A DNA stretch of 64,000 bases from Thalassobius sp034670005 (GTDB lineage: Bacteria; Pseudomonadota; Alphaproteobacteria; Rhodobacterales; Rhodobacteraceae): contig NZ_JAXMOH010000012.1 of the NCBI RefSeq assembly GCF_034670005.1, positions 1-64,000 of the forward strand, given 5' to 3'. Position 1 is the stretch's first letter. Each line of letters starts with the position of its first letter. Shown piece after piece: positions 1-7,933 of this stretch. The notes below the pieces were generated by a model, which did no database searches, was not told the DNA's origin, and worked only from the letters and a program-made list of their open reading frames with translations. A program made the position numbers and the translations under genes.

Positions 1-633
1 GCGCCGCCCGCTTCATAAACCTCAATGTTTTCTCGCTTCGCTTCCCTCCAGAGCACCGCTCCGTCGTTCCGTCCCGCGTCCCGTTGTGCGCCTCAGCGCC
101 GCCGGTGAAGGGGGTTCTAAGGTTATACGCCCACCTCCGCAAGCGGTTTTTTGAAAAAACTCGGTTTTTTGTGCAGCGTTTTAAAAAAATCAATAATAAC
201 AATGCTTTAATGAATCATAAAGCCGTTAACTTCATGCTAAGAAAGCCCCTGAAATCATGTCTAAGCGGTGAAACAGCGTTTTAGAGCTTGGAATCGGGGG
301 GGCTGGGCACGAATCCGGACGATTCAGGCGTGAATCACCCGTGCAGCAGCGGACAAATCCAGAGACTGTTAGCGGTCAGGATCAGTTCGGGACCACGCAG
401 ACCTAAGAAAGCCCGTGGCACACCAGCCTGGCCACCTTTGTCCCCAGCAGACAGTCCTGCCAGCCCAGCCGGTACGATCAGACCACGATCAGGTCACGAT
501 CAGGTCACCGCCCGCGACTTCAGTGGCATACAGTACCACCTGATAGACCTTGCCGTTCAACATCGCGGCGATCTGCATATCGTCCACCCTACTGTCGGGA
601 GACTGCCGGGCCAGCGATTATGAACAAACTGAC
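1..633. other. Gene-poor region, no supported gene
   Basis: I see no credible coding sequence in this stretch. The first 280 bases become AT-rich, with short A and T runs around positions 145-205. The short open frames here have no recognisable domain, no ribosome binding site and inconsistent composition. Bases 474-506 hold three tandem copies of an 11-bp unit (listed separately). The region ends where the aminotransferase remnant becomes recognisable. Confidence 0.6.
474..506 (+). repeat. Three tandem 11-bp units
   Basis: The unit ACGATCAGRYC is repeated three times head to tail: ACGATCAGACC, then ACGATCAGGTC twice. It lies in a non-coding stretch upstream of the aminotransferase remnant. 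It could be slippage-generated and shows no sign of function. Confidence 0.7.
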
Positions 634-995
634 GCCTCGCGGGCCGGAAAACCGGAAGCGCCGACGGCCGAGCGCCTGAATGCGGCTCTGAAGGAAAGGG
701 TCGGCAAATTCCCAGAATCGGCGATATCCGTGATTGCGGATTTGTCCGGGGGATTAAGCTGGTACAGGACCGGCAAAGCTGCCCCCCGTTTTCGCCCGAT
801 CATGCGCTGAAAGAGAAAGTCAAATCCGCCGCGTCCGAAGCGGGTTTGATCTGTTACCCGGTCGGGGCCACGCTCAATGGCATTCAGGGGGAACATACAT
901 TGCGGGCCGGAATGCCCGGCAGGGCGCGAGCGGGCGACATGCCATTTAAAACCATTTTAGAATCGCTGAGACCGGGCGTGTCGGTCTCAGCCTGA
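634..995 (+). pseudogene. Class III (PLP) aminotransferase C-terminal remnant, frameshifted
   Basis: From about 664 one frame reads a stretch like the late part of class III aminotransferases (LNAALKERVGKFPE). Similarity then continues in another frame from 720: GDIRDCGFVRGIKLVQDR, followed by FSPDHALKEKVKSAASEAG and LICYPVGATLNGIQGEH. Family members carry GDIRGRGLFWGIELV and GLICYPxGGTxDGxxGDH here. The frame change near 717-722, the missing N-terminal two thirds including the PLP lysine, and the degenerate tail to a stop at 995 mark a decayed gene. The tail runs into the inverted repeat downstream of galD. The family call is by eye from motif resemblance. Confidence 0.6.
966..990 (-). terminator. 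Inverted repeat downstream of galD
   Basis: A perfect 9-bp inverted repeat (CTGAGACCG / CGGTCTCAG) with a 7-base loop lies 17 bases past the galD stop. On the minus strand it is followed by a weak T-containing stretch rather than a clean U tract. It is probably the transcription end of the galBCD operon. Confidence 0.5.
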
Positions 996-1006
996 CCCGT
1001 CCCCGC

Positions 1007-2065
1007 TTAGACTGGAAACGCGACACCATCCATCAGCTTGCGGGCGGTGCGCAGGATCGCGGCGCTTTGCACCGTGCCGTCCGCGCCCAGATTGGCGACC
1101 ACCGTCATTTCGCCGGTGGGATGTTCCACCGACAGATCGCGGGTTGCCCCCTCGCCGGTCTGCGCCAGCTCATGCGCCGGCGCGCCGTCCAGCAGGCAGG
1201 CGGTGGCAACGCTGACCGCGCCCAACACGCCGATCGTCTTGTGACAACGATGCGGAATGAAGGTGCGCGTTGAAATCGCGCCACCGTCGCGCGGGGCGCT
1301 GACCATGGTCATCTTGGGCACCGATTTTTCCGAAACGTCGCCCAGATTCATCATCGGCCCGCAGGCCAGCCGGATCTTTTCCAGCCTGGCGCGCAGATCG
1401 GAATTGGCTTCCAGTTCCTCGGGCGTCTCGGTGCCATCAATACCCATGTCGGCGGCACGCATCACCACGCAGGGCATGCCGTTGTCGATCATGGTCAGTT
1501 CGACCCCGTCGACCACGTCGCAAACATGGCCGGTGGGCAGAAGCGCACCGCAGCTCGACCCGGCGGTATCCTTGAATTCGATCGGCACCGGGGCGGAGGT
1601 GCCCGGCACCCCGTCAATTTGTGCGGCGCCGACATAGCTGACCTGCCCGCCCGGTGTCTGGACCTGCGCCACGGCGACCTGGCCGGTGTTTTCCATGTAG
1701 ATGGTGACCGGGGTCACGCCGCGCTGCGCCGCGACCAGCCCGCGTTCGATGGCGAAGGGGCCGACACCGGCTAGGATGTTGCCGCAATTCTGCGCGTCCG
1801 TCACGATGGGTTGGTCGACGAAGACCTGCAGGAACAGGTAGTCGACATCAACGCCATCGCGATCCGATTTGCGCACCACTGCCACCTTGGAGGTCAGCGG
1901 ATCAGCCCCGCCCATCCCGTCGATCTGGCGCGGATCGGGCGATCCCATGATCCCCAGCAGCGCCGCATCGCGTGTCGCGATGTCGGCAGGCAGATCGGAG
2001 GCCAGGAAATACCCGCCCTTCGAGGTGCCGCCACGCATCCACATCACCGGAATTCCGTTCGCCAT
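1007..2065 (-). CDS. galD: 4-oxalomesaconate tautomerase (PrpF family)
   Basis: 352-residue PrpF/DAP-epimerase-fold protein. Family members isomerise the keto form of 4-oxalomesaconate to the enol in gallate or protocatechuate 4,5-cleavage; PrpF relatives isomerise aconitate. Visible marks are GGTSKG at residues 12-17, NCGN with Cys94 and SCGALLPTGH with Cys172, the candidate acid/base cysteines. The ATG at 2065 is chosen because GGAAAGGG lies just upstream; the open frame runs 77 codons further but without family similarity. It is the third gene of a minus-strand operon after the PIG-L hydratase and the aldolase. That context supports GalD over aconitate isomerase, since no prp genes are near. 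Confidence 0.8.
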   Translation of the reverse strand: MANGIPVMWMRGGTSKGGYFLASDLPADIATRDAALLGIMGSPDPRQIDGMGGADPLTSKVAVVRKSDRDGVDVDYLFLQVFVDQPIVTDAQNCGNILAGVGPFAIERGLVAAQRGVTPVTIYMENTGQVAVAQVQTPGGQVSYVGAAQIDGVPGTSAPVPIEFKDTAGSSCGALLPTGHVCDVVDGVELTMIDNGMPCVVMRAADMGIDGTETPEELEANSDLRARLEKIRLACGPMMNLGDVSEKSVPKMTMVSAPRDGGAISTRTFIPHRCHKTIGVLGAVSVATACLLDGAPAHELAQTGEGATRDLSVEHPTGEMTVVANLGADGTVQSAAILRTARKLMDGVAFPV

Positions 2066-2133
2066 GTTTTGCCCTTTCCAAACGCCTGGCAGCGCCCTGT
2101 TACAAGCGCTGCCGGTATTCGATCCGATCCGTA

Positions 2134-2829
2134 TCAGACGTATTTCAGACCTTTTTCGGCCAGACGCCCACGCATGTCGTAGATGTCCAGCCCCAGCTCG
2201 CCGGCCCGCAGCCGGGCGCGCTTGGTTTCCTCGTTGGCTTCGCGGGCGCGGGATTTTTCCAGCACCTCTGCGGCTTCGTCGCGGCGCACCACGCACACGC
2301 CGTCATCATCGGCAACGATGATATCGCCCGGGTTGATCTGTTCGTTGGCGCAGATGACCGGCACGTTGACCGATCCCAGCACTTCCTTGACCGTGCCTTG
2401 CGCGAAGACCGCCTTGGACCAGACCGGGAAATTCATCTCGGTCAGGTCGCGCACGTCGCGCACGCCCGCGTCGATGATCAGCCCGCGACAGCCGCGCACC
2501 TGCGCCGAGGTCGCCAGCAAGTCACCGAAATACCCAGCGTTCGACGGCGAGGTCGGGGCGAGGACGATGATATCGCCCTTTTGCAGCTGTTCGATGGCGA
2601 CATGGACCATCCAGTTGTCGCAGGGCGGGGCGGAAATCGTCACCGCCGACCCGGCGATGCGGGCACCCGAATAGATCGGCCGCATGTAATCGGCCAGCAG
2701 GCCCTTGCGGCCCTGTGCTTCGTGCACCGTGGCAACGCCGCATTCGGCCAGCCCGTCAATGACGGCCTGATCGGCCCGGGTGATATTCTGGACGACGACA
2801 CCTTTGGTTCCGACAGGATATTCGCTCAT
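2134..2829 (-). CDS. galC: 4-carboxy-4-hydroxy-2-oxoadipate aldolase / oxaloacetate decarboxylase (RraA fold)
   Basis: 231 residues, full length for class II CHA/HMG aldolases (LigK, GalC, ProA). These use a divalent metal to split 4-carboxy-4-hydroxy-2-oxoadipate into pyruvate and oxaloacetate, and also decarboxylate oxaloacetate. The signature G-D-L-L at 102-105 followed about 20 residues later by R124-D125 is present; that Arg/Asp pair separates true aldolases from RNase E inhibitor RraA. The start ATG overlaps the stop of the upstream hydratase by four bases (ATGA), so translation is probably coupled. A 68-base gap separates it from galD. Cytosolic; no odd features. Confidence 0.85.
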   Translation of the reverse strand: MSEYPVGTKGVVVQNITRADQAVIDGLAECGVATVHEAQGRKGLLADYMRPIYSGARIAGSAVTISAPPCDNWMVHVAIEQLQKGDIIVLAPTSPSNAGYFGDLLATSAQVRGCRGLIIDAGVRDVRDLTEMNFPVWSKAVFAQGTVKEVLGSVNVPVICANEQINPGDIIVADDDGVCVVRRDEAAEVLEKSRAREANEETKRARLRAGELGLDIYDMRGRLAEKGLKYV

Positions 2830-3560
2830 GACAGTTCATCCACGCAGGTCGGGAAGATCGATTCGAAGCCTTCGGCATATTTGCAATCGCGCCCACCGGC
2901 CATGCCGCCGGAATTGCGCTTGAAGTGGTTGGCGCGCTGCTCCGCTACGCGGGTATAGAAATCCCACAGATGGACCTGACCGTTCATGCATTCCATCGCG
3001 GCGCGCTTCTTGTCCCAGACTTCGGTGATGTCGAGAAAGACATTCGGCTTCCACCCCATCTGCTCGGTTTGGTGCGGCTCGAACAGGTAGAGCTGTGGCG
3101 CGCCCAGTACCTTTTCGCCCGGGTTGTGACCCCAGGCCTGCGCGATCATGCGGCAGGTCAGGGCGAACTCGGTCGTTTTCATGTGGTCGGTATTATAAGG
3201 GTCCCACTTGGAATGCGAGAACATGAAGTTCGGCTGCACCTTGCGGATGATGTCGACCACCTTTTCCTCGGCTTCCTGACCGAAGCGCAGCGGGTAATCG
3301 CCCATGTCGAGAAACTCGATGTCATGAACGTCCAGCGCCTTGGCGGCATCTTCGGCTTCCTTCTTGCGGATCGATTTGACCTCGTCCAGCGTCTTGCCTT
3401 CTTTCCACAGGCGGGCGCTTTCGCCGCGTTCGCCGTAGGACAGGCAGACGACGGTTACGTCGTATCCCAGTTTCTGATGCTTTGCGATGGCACCACCACA
3501 GCGCCAGACAAAATCGGCGGCATGGGCACTGATAACAAGAGCGGTTTTCTGTTCGGACAT
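2826..3560 (-). CDS. galB: PIG-L family protein, probable 4-oxalomesaconate hydratase
   Basis: 244-residue PIG-L/LmbE-like zinc protein. The family holds mainly N-deacetylases, but GalB of Pseudomonas putida is a PIG-L protein that hydrates 4-oxalomesaconate, and this gene sits directly upstream of the CHA aldolase and the tautomerase. The usual AHPDD metal motif reads AHAADF at 12-17. H116, D120 and H126 in HSKWDPYNTDHMKTT are the other likely metal-site residues. The ATG at 3560 is preferred over 3590 because GAGG is well spaced before it. It is the first gene of the galBCD operon, divergent from a LysR regulator. Without the neighbours I would call it only a PIG-L protein. Confidence 0.75.
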   Translation of the reverse strand: MSEQKTALVISAHAADFVWRCGGAIAKHQKLGYDVTVVCLSYGERGESARLWKEGKTLDEVKSIRKKEAEDAAKALDVHDIEFLDMGDYPLRFGQEAEEKVVDIIRKVQPNFMFSHSKWDPYNTDHMKTTEFALTCRMIAQAWGHNPGEKVLGAPQLYLFEPHQTEQMGWKPNVFLDITEVWDKKRAAMECMNGQVHLWDFYTRVAEQRANHFKRNSGGMAGGRDCKYAEGFESIFPTCVDELS

Positions 3561-3677
3561 GGCAGACCTCAAAGGTTTTGAATTGGCCACACTATACGCT
3601 TGTCGCAGGTAAACTTGCTATTTCGTTTCATCGCAGCCACTATTGATTTTCGCTATAGCATGTATGAGCGATTGAAA

Positions 3678-4901
3678 ATGAACGGTCAGAATTTCAATCT
3701 GCGCCATCTGCGCGCCTTCACCTTGGTGTGCCGTTTGGGCGGGATCTCGGCGGCGGCGGGTGCTGTGCATATGTCACAACCCGCGATCACTCAGGCGATT
3801 GCCAAGCTCGAAACGATCCTGACCGAACGGCTTCTGATACGCAGCAGCCGCGGCATGTACCCCACCGAAGCCGGCGAAATTTTCGCCCGCCGGAGCGAAC
3901 GCGCACTGAACATCCTCAAACAAGGGTGCATTGATGCCGCCGGGCGGCAAAAATCCGGGGCGGGATCGCAATTCGATGCAAGGATCACCAGCACCCAGCT
4001 GCGCGCGCTGATCGCCGTGGCCACGTATGGCAATTTTTCCGTCGCGGCGCGGGCCAATGGGGTGTCGCAACCATCGCTCTACCGCACGGCGCGCGAATTG
4101 GAAAAAGTGTCCGGACTGGCGCTCTATCGCGAATCCGAAAGCGGCTATGAACCCACAGCGGCCGCGCGCATCCTGATCCGCGCGGCAAAACTGGCCTTCT
4201 ACGAACTCGATCAGGCGCTTGACGAACTGTCCTCGTGGCGCGGCGCCAATAGCGGCCGGATCGTGGTCGGTGCCCTGCCCTTATCGCGCAGCGCATTCCT
4301 GCCGCAGGCGATCAACCGGATGACGCCAGTTTATCCAGACATCGATATCCACGTGATCGACGGACCCTATGACGATTTGCTGAACGGGCTGCGCCATGGC
4401 GAAATCGATCTGATGCTGGGCGCGTTGCGCGATCCGCCGCCCGCCGACGACGTGACGCAGACCCGACTGTTCGACGACCGGCTGGGGATTTTCTGCGGGC
4501 CCGGCCATCCTCTGTCCGAGCGCCACGATATTCCATTGGCACACCTGACCCAATATCCTTGGGTCCTGCCGCGCCAAGGCACCCCCACCCGCGATCAGGC
4601 TAGCGCATTTTTCCACGCTCAGAACCTGCCGGACCCGACCCGGGTCATTGAGACAAGTTCGATGGTTTTGGCGCGCGGTTTGCTGGCCGACAGCGACCGG
4701 CTGACCATGATGTCGGTTTCACAGGCGCAGGTCGAAATCGAACATGGCGCGATGCAGCGACTACCGGTTGAAATTGGCGACACGCCGCGTCCGATTGGCA
4801 TCACCCAGCGGATCGACTGGCAACCGACACAGGTCCAGGACCGTTTTCTGACGGTGTTGAAAGAGGTGGCCATGCCCTGCCCCACCGCAGGGCGCGTATA
4901 A
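3678..4901 (+). CDS. LysR-type regulator with two tandem helix-turn-helix domains
   Basis: About 407 residues, some 100 longer than a normal LysR protein. Two winged-helix DNA-binding regions occur in tandem: one near residues 6-70 (LRHLRAFTLVCRLGGISAAA followed by SQPAITQAIAKLE) and one near 98-165 (LRALIAVATYGNFSVAARA followed by SQPSLYRTARELEK). A single effector-binding domain begins near residue 190 (GRIVVGALPLSRS). The gene is divergent from galBCD, the classic LysR layout, and probably controls it, perhaps with a pathway intermediate as inducer. The start is uncertain: ATG 3678 has GAG nearby, and ATG 3660 would add six residues. Both are in the same uninterrupted frame, so this is no assembly fusion artefact. 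Confidence 0.8.
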   Translation: MNGQNFNLRHLRAFTLVCRLGGISAAAGAVHMSQPAITQAIAKLETILTERLLIRSSRGMYPTEAGEIFARRSERALNILKQGCIDAAGRQKSGAGSQFDARITSTQLRALIAVATYGNFSVAARANGVSQPSLYRTARELEKVSGLALYRESESGYEPTAAARILIRAAKLAFYELDQALDELSSWRGANSGRIVVGALPLSRSAFLPQAINRMTPVYPDIDIHVIDGPYDDLLNGLRHGEIDLMLGALRDPPPADDVTQTRLFDDRLGIFCGPGHPLSERHDIPLAHLTQYPWVLPRQGTPTRDQASAFFHAQNLPDPTRVIETSSMVLARGLLADSDRLTMMSVSQAQVEIEHGAMQRLPVEIGDTPRPIGITQRIDWQPTQVQDRFLTVLKEVAMPCPTAGRV

Positions 4902-4911
4902 GAAAACCGCC

Positions 4912-5094
4912 TCAGTGCGGTTTCTGCATCTGCCGTTCAAGTTCGTCTATCGCGTCCTCGTCATCCTCGGGATCATTTGACGGGATCGCATATTTCCCGC
5001 TCATCCAGCGGCCCAGATCGATATCGGCGCAGCGCTCGGAACAAAAGGGGCGGAATTTCGGATCGGTTTTCTCCGAACAGATGGGACAGCTCAT
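4912..5094 (-). CDS. yacG: DNA gyrase inhibitor YacG (zinc ribbon)
   Basis: 60-residue protein with the YacG zinc ribbon: C3, C6, C18 and C22, followed by an acidic tail. In E. coli YacG binds GyrB and blocks DNA binding by gyrase. The start ATG overlaps the stop of the RNase E/G gene (ATGA), making it the last gene of the infA-maf-RNase-yacG operon. It converges with the LysR gene, with only ten bases between them. Confidence 0.9.
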   Translation of the reverse strand: MSCPICSEKTDPKFRPFCSERCADIDLGRWMSGKYAIPSNDPEDDEDAIDELERQMQKPH

Positions 5095-6113
5095 TTCAGA
5101 ACCTCTGTCAGTGGCAGCCGGTCGCGTTTGCGTTGCAACTCAAAATGCCCCAGCGGCGTCCAACCGGCCTGGATGGTTTCAATCGGATCAGACTTGAACG
5201 CCGCACGCAGCGACATTTCAAAGGCGCGACGATCCTTCTTTGGCATCGGCGCGAGATCAAGCGTGATCTGCCCGCCTAATCCGCGCAGCCGCAACTGCCG
5301 CGGCAAATCCCTGACCGCCGCGATATTGGCCTTCATTCCCGCCGCCGGGGACGTATCGCCACCGGTGTTCACATCCACCGCGACCAATGCACGTGTGGGT
5401 TCGACATACATGAAGGCACCACCGCTCAGCCGCACAAACGGTTGCCGCGCGGCTTCGATCATATCCAACACGCCATGACGTTCGAACCCGCCGGGATCGG
5501 TCACGACCTCGGCCGGATCGTTCCATTCGCGCCAAGCCAGTTGATGTGGGCCGTAGCCTTCGGTCAGAGTTTCGGGATCGCCATCACGATCGGCAATCAC
5601 ATTCGCCGCGAGATCGACCATGTCGGCGATGTCTTCTGCGATTTCCCCCGCCTCGCCATCCGCGCAGGAAGACCGCAGGATCAGACCCATTTCAGCCTCG
5701 CCCATCACTTCGTGGGCAATGCCCATCAGCATGTCGCGAATATCGTCATCCTTGATCCGGCGACTGATATTCAGACCCGGCGCGTCGGGGGTGACTATCG
5801 CATAGCGGCTTTTGAACAGTAGTTTCTGGGTGACCGGCAGCGCCTTGCCGTCTTCAGCATAGCCGGTGACTTGTACCAGCATCCGTTCGCCCGGCGCGAT
5901 GCCCTTGACCTGACGCAGGAACCCTTTGCCGTCGGGCGTTTTCACAAACAACCCGCCCTGCCCTTTCATCGGCCTCTCGGCCACGGCACGATAAATCGTG
6001 CCAACCCTCGGCAGGTCGGCATCAATCAGGATATCGTCCAGCTTGCCATCGACGATCAAAGCCGCGGCTTCGCGTCCATTGATGTGGTCGAGGATGATTT
6101 GACGGCCCTTCAC
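5091..6113 (-). CDS. Short ribonuclease E/G family protein
   Basis: 340 residues. The catalytic core of RNase E/G is visible: VAVDVNTGG with D247 and GGQITLDLAPM with D286 correspond to the two magnesium-binding aspartates. An S1-like segment precedes it (about 60-120). It stops at EVLK, just where RNase E and G continue into the CPxC zinc link needed for tetramer formation, so it lacks that link and the scaffold region. The GTG at 6113 is preferred: GGAGG lies five bases before it and GTGA overlaps the maf stop, whereas the ATG at 6125 contains that Shine-Dalgarno sequence within its own codons. Probably RNA processing or turnover; a full-length RNase E should exist elsewhere. Confidence 0.8.
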   Translation of the reverse strand: MKGRQIILDHINGREAAALIVDGKLDDILIDADLPRVGTIYRAVAERPMKGQGGLFVKTPDGKGFLRQVKGIAPGERMLVQVTGYAEDGKALPVTQKLLFKSRYAIVTPDAPGLNISRRIKDDDIRDMLMGIAHEVMGEAEMGLILRSSCADGEAGEIAEDIADMVDLAANVIADRDGDPETLTEGYGPHQLAWREWNDPAEVVTDPGGFERHGVLDMIEAARQPFVRLSGGAFMYVEPTRALVAVDVNTGGDTSPAAGMKANIAAVRDLPRQLRLRGLGGQITLDLAPMPKKDRRAFEMSLRAAFKSDPIETIQAGWTPLGHFELQRKRDRLPLTEVLK

Positions 6114-6685
6114 GTCTGCCTCCATAGCGGATATCCCGCAGCCTTGAGCAATCCGGCAGTTTCCGCCAGCGGCAGCCCTACCACGGCGGTGAATGACCCT
6201 GAAATCCACGGAATCAATGCACCGGCAGGTCCTTGTATACCATAAGCCCCTGCTTTGCCCTGCCAATCACCGGTCGCCAGATACGCGTTCAGTTCCTCAT
6301 CCGACAGGTTTTTCATCCGCACCGTGGTGACCACGTCCTTTTCCCAGACCCGGGCGCCCCGGCGCACCGCGACAGCTGTGATCACCCGGTGCCGACGACC
6401 CGACATGGCCAGCAGGAATTGCGCCGCTTCACCCGCGTTTTCGGGTTTGCCCAAAATCCGCCGCCCCAAAGCGACGGTGGTATCGGCGCACAGCACGATA
6501 TCGTCGTCATCGGCCTGCACCGCGCGCACCTTTTCGATCGCCATGCGGGCGCAATAGGGCCGCGGGAGTTCGTTTTTTAGAGGGGTTTCGTCGATATCGG
6601 GCGGGCGGATATCATCCGCCACAACCCCAATTTGGCCCAGCAGCTCCTTGCGCCGTGGGCTGCCTGACCCGAGGATCAGACGCAC
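6110..6685 (-). CDS. maf: Maf-like nucleoside triphosphate pyrophosphatase
   Basis: 191 residues, normal for Maf. It hydrolyses non-canonical or excess nucleoside triphosphates to monophosphates; bacterial members act on dTTP/UTP or modified pyrimidine nucleotides. The N-terminal GSGSPRR at 6-12 and the CADTTVAL motif are present. The start is GTG at 6685, directly abutting the infA stop codon, so expression likely depends on coupling to infA. The 3' end overlaps the RNase GTG start by four bases. Confidence 0.9.
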   Translation of the reverse strand: MRLILGSGSPRRKELLGQIGVVADDIRPPDIDETPLKNELPRPYCARMAIEKVRAVQADDDDIVLCADTTVALGRRILGKPENAGEAAQFLLAMSGRRHRVITAVAVRRGARVWEKDVVTTVRMKNLSDEELNAYLATGDWQGKAGAYGIQGPAGALIPWISGSFTAVVGLPLAETAGLLKAAGYPLWRQT

Positions 6686-6904
6686 TTACTTAAAGCGGTA
6701 ATTGATCCGACCCTTGGTCAGATCGTAAGGGGTCATTTCGACCTGAACCCGGTCGCCAGCCAGAACGCGGATGCGGTTCTTGCGCATCTTACCTGCCGTA
6801 TGTGCGATGATTTCATGGCCATTCTCAAGCTCGACCCGAAACGTCGCATTAGGCAGGAGTTCCTTCACGACACCGGGAAATTCGAGCATCTCTTCCTTGG
6901 CCAT
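6686..6904 (-). CDS. infA: Translation initiation factor IF-1
   Basis: 72 residues, exactly the IF-1 length, with the OB-fold sequence of the family (HTAGKMRKNRIRVLAGDRV). It binds the A site of the 30S subunit during initiation. A strong AAGGAG lies upstream of the ATG. It leads the minus-strand operon infA-maf-RNase E/G-yacG, all spaced zero or overlapping. Confidence 0.97.
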   Translation of the reverse strand: MAKEEMLEFPGVVKELLPNATFRVELENGHEIIAHTAGKMRKNRIRVLAGDRVQVEMTPYDLTKGRINYRFK

Positions 6905-6990
6905 GTTCTCTCCTTGCTATTTCGACCCGTCATGTGCGGGACGCGCGTTAAATGATCCCATTCCACCAGATTTTCAAGAGGGAATCGCCT

Positions 6991-7869
6991 CTACAACTGG
7001 ATGTTGATCGGTTTTTCGCTGCTCCCGCACTGTTCATCCCAATGGGTTTTGTTCAGCACATGGCCATCGGCGCGCACTGCGCGGATCTGATCGACGTCGA
7101 TTTCACCATAGCTCCAACCGGGTTGCCCAAGCGTGCCTTCAGCAATCACCCCAGTCGCCGGAAAGCCCATATCGGGCGGACCGAAGACACCGCCCATGCC
7201 GGTGTTTTCTTCGACCGCATAGATGTCGGCGCGCGCGCCCACGAGCGACGCCATGACGGTGACGCATTGTCCTTCCAATGCCCGCGCCATAGCCCCGATC
7301 CGAACCCGCCAATAGCCTTCCAGCGCCTCGGTGCAGGACGGGACCAGGATCACCTCGACTCCGGCCTCAACCAAGGCCCGGCCCAGCAGGGGGAATTCGC
7401 TGTCATAGCAAATCAAGACCCCGATGCGCCCCAGCGCCGTGTCGAAAACCTTCAACGGAGCGGCCCCGACAAGCCCCCAGTCATCGCGTTCGAACCGGGT
7501 CAGTATCTGTTTGTCCTGATAATCCGATACTCCCGATGGCGCAAAGAACGGTGCCCGGTTCACCACCTTGCCGCCCTCTTCCAGCGGAGCCGATCCGCCG
7601 AGGATGTAAACCCCGAACTCCTGCGCCAGCGCGGACAGAACGGCATTTGCCGCTGCCAGCCGCTCCGACACAGCGCGGATCGATCCGTTCGGATCCGCAG
7701 CCGCTTCGCGACCTGCCAGAGACGCCAGTTCCATCGCGCCAAATTCCGGGAAAACCAGAAGCTCCGCGCCCTGCCCCGCCGCCTCGGTCACCCAGGCCCG
7801 CATTTTGGCCTCATACCCGGCCCAATCGGAAAACCAGTCCAATGGATAAGCCGCCGTTGCCACTTTCAT
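6991..7869 (-). CDS. Carbon-nitrogen hydrolase (nitrilase superfamily amidase)
   Basis: 292 residues with the full nitrilase-superfamily triad: E42 in FPEF, K120 in YQDKQILTRFE, and C154 in VLICYDSEFP. Such enzymes hydrolyse linear amides or nitriles. The subfamily and substrate cannot be read from the sequence; omega-amidase or N-carbamoyl-type activity is possible. The ATG at 7869 is supported by AAAGGA upstream; the frame extends to 7920 but the extra 17 residues have no family counterpart. It is followed by infA after 86 bases, so cotranscription with infA is uncertain. Confidence 0.85.
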   Translation of the reverse strand: MKVATAAYPLDWFSDWAGYEAKMRAWVTEAAGQGAELLVFPEFGAMELASLAGREAAADPNGSIRAVSERLAAANAVLSALAQEFGVYILGGSAPLEEGGKVVNRAPFFAPSGVSDYQDKQILTRFERDDWGLVGAAPLKVFDTALGRIGVLICYDSEFPLLGRALVEAGVEVILVPSCTEALEGYWRVRIGAMARALEGQCVTVMASLVGARADIYAVEENTGMGGVFGPPDMGFPATGVIAEGTLGQPGWSYGEIDVDQIRAVRADGHVLNKTHWDEQCGSSEKPINIQL

Positions 7870-7933
7870 GAATTTTCCTTTCAGCTTGCCCCAAACAGTT
7901 CCGTCAGGACCCCTATCCAAAATTGCGGCGGCC

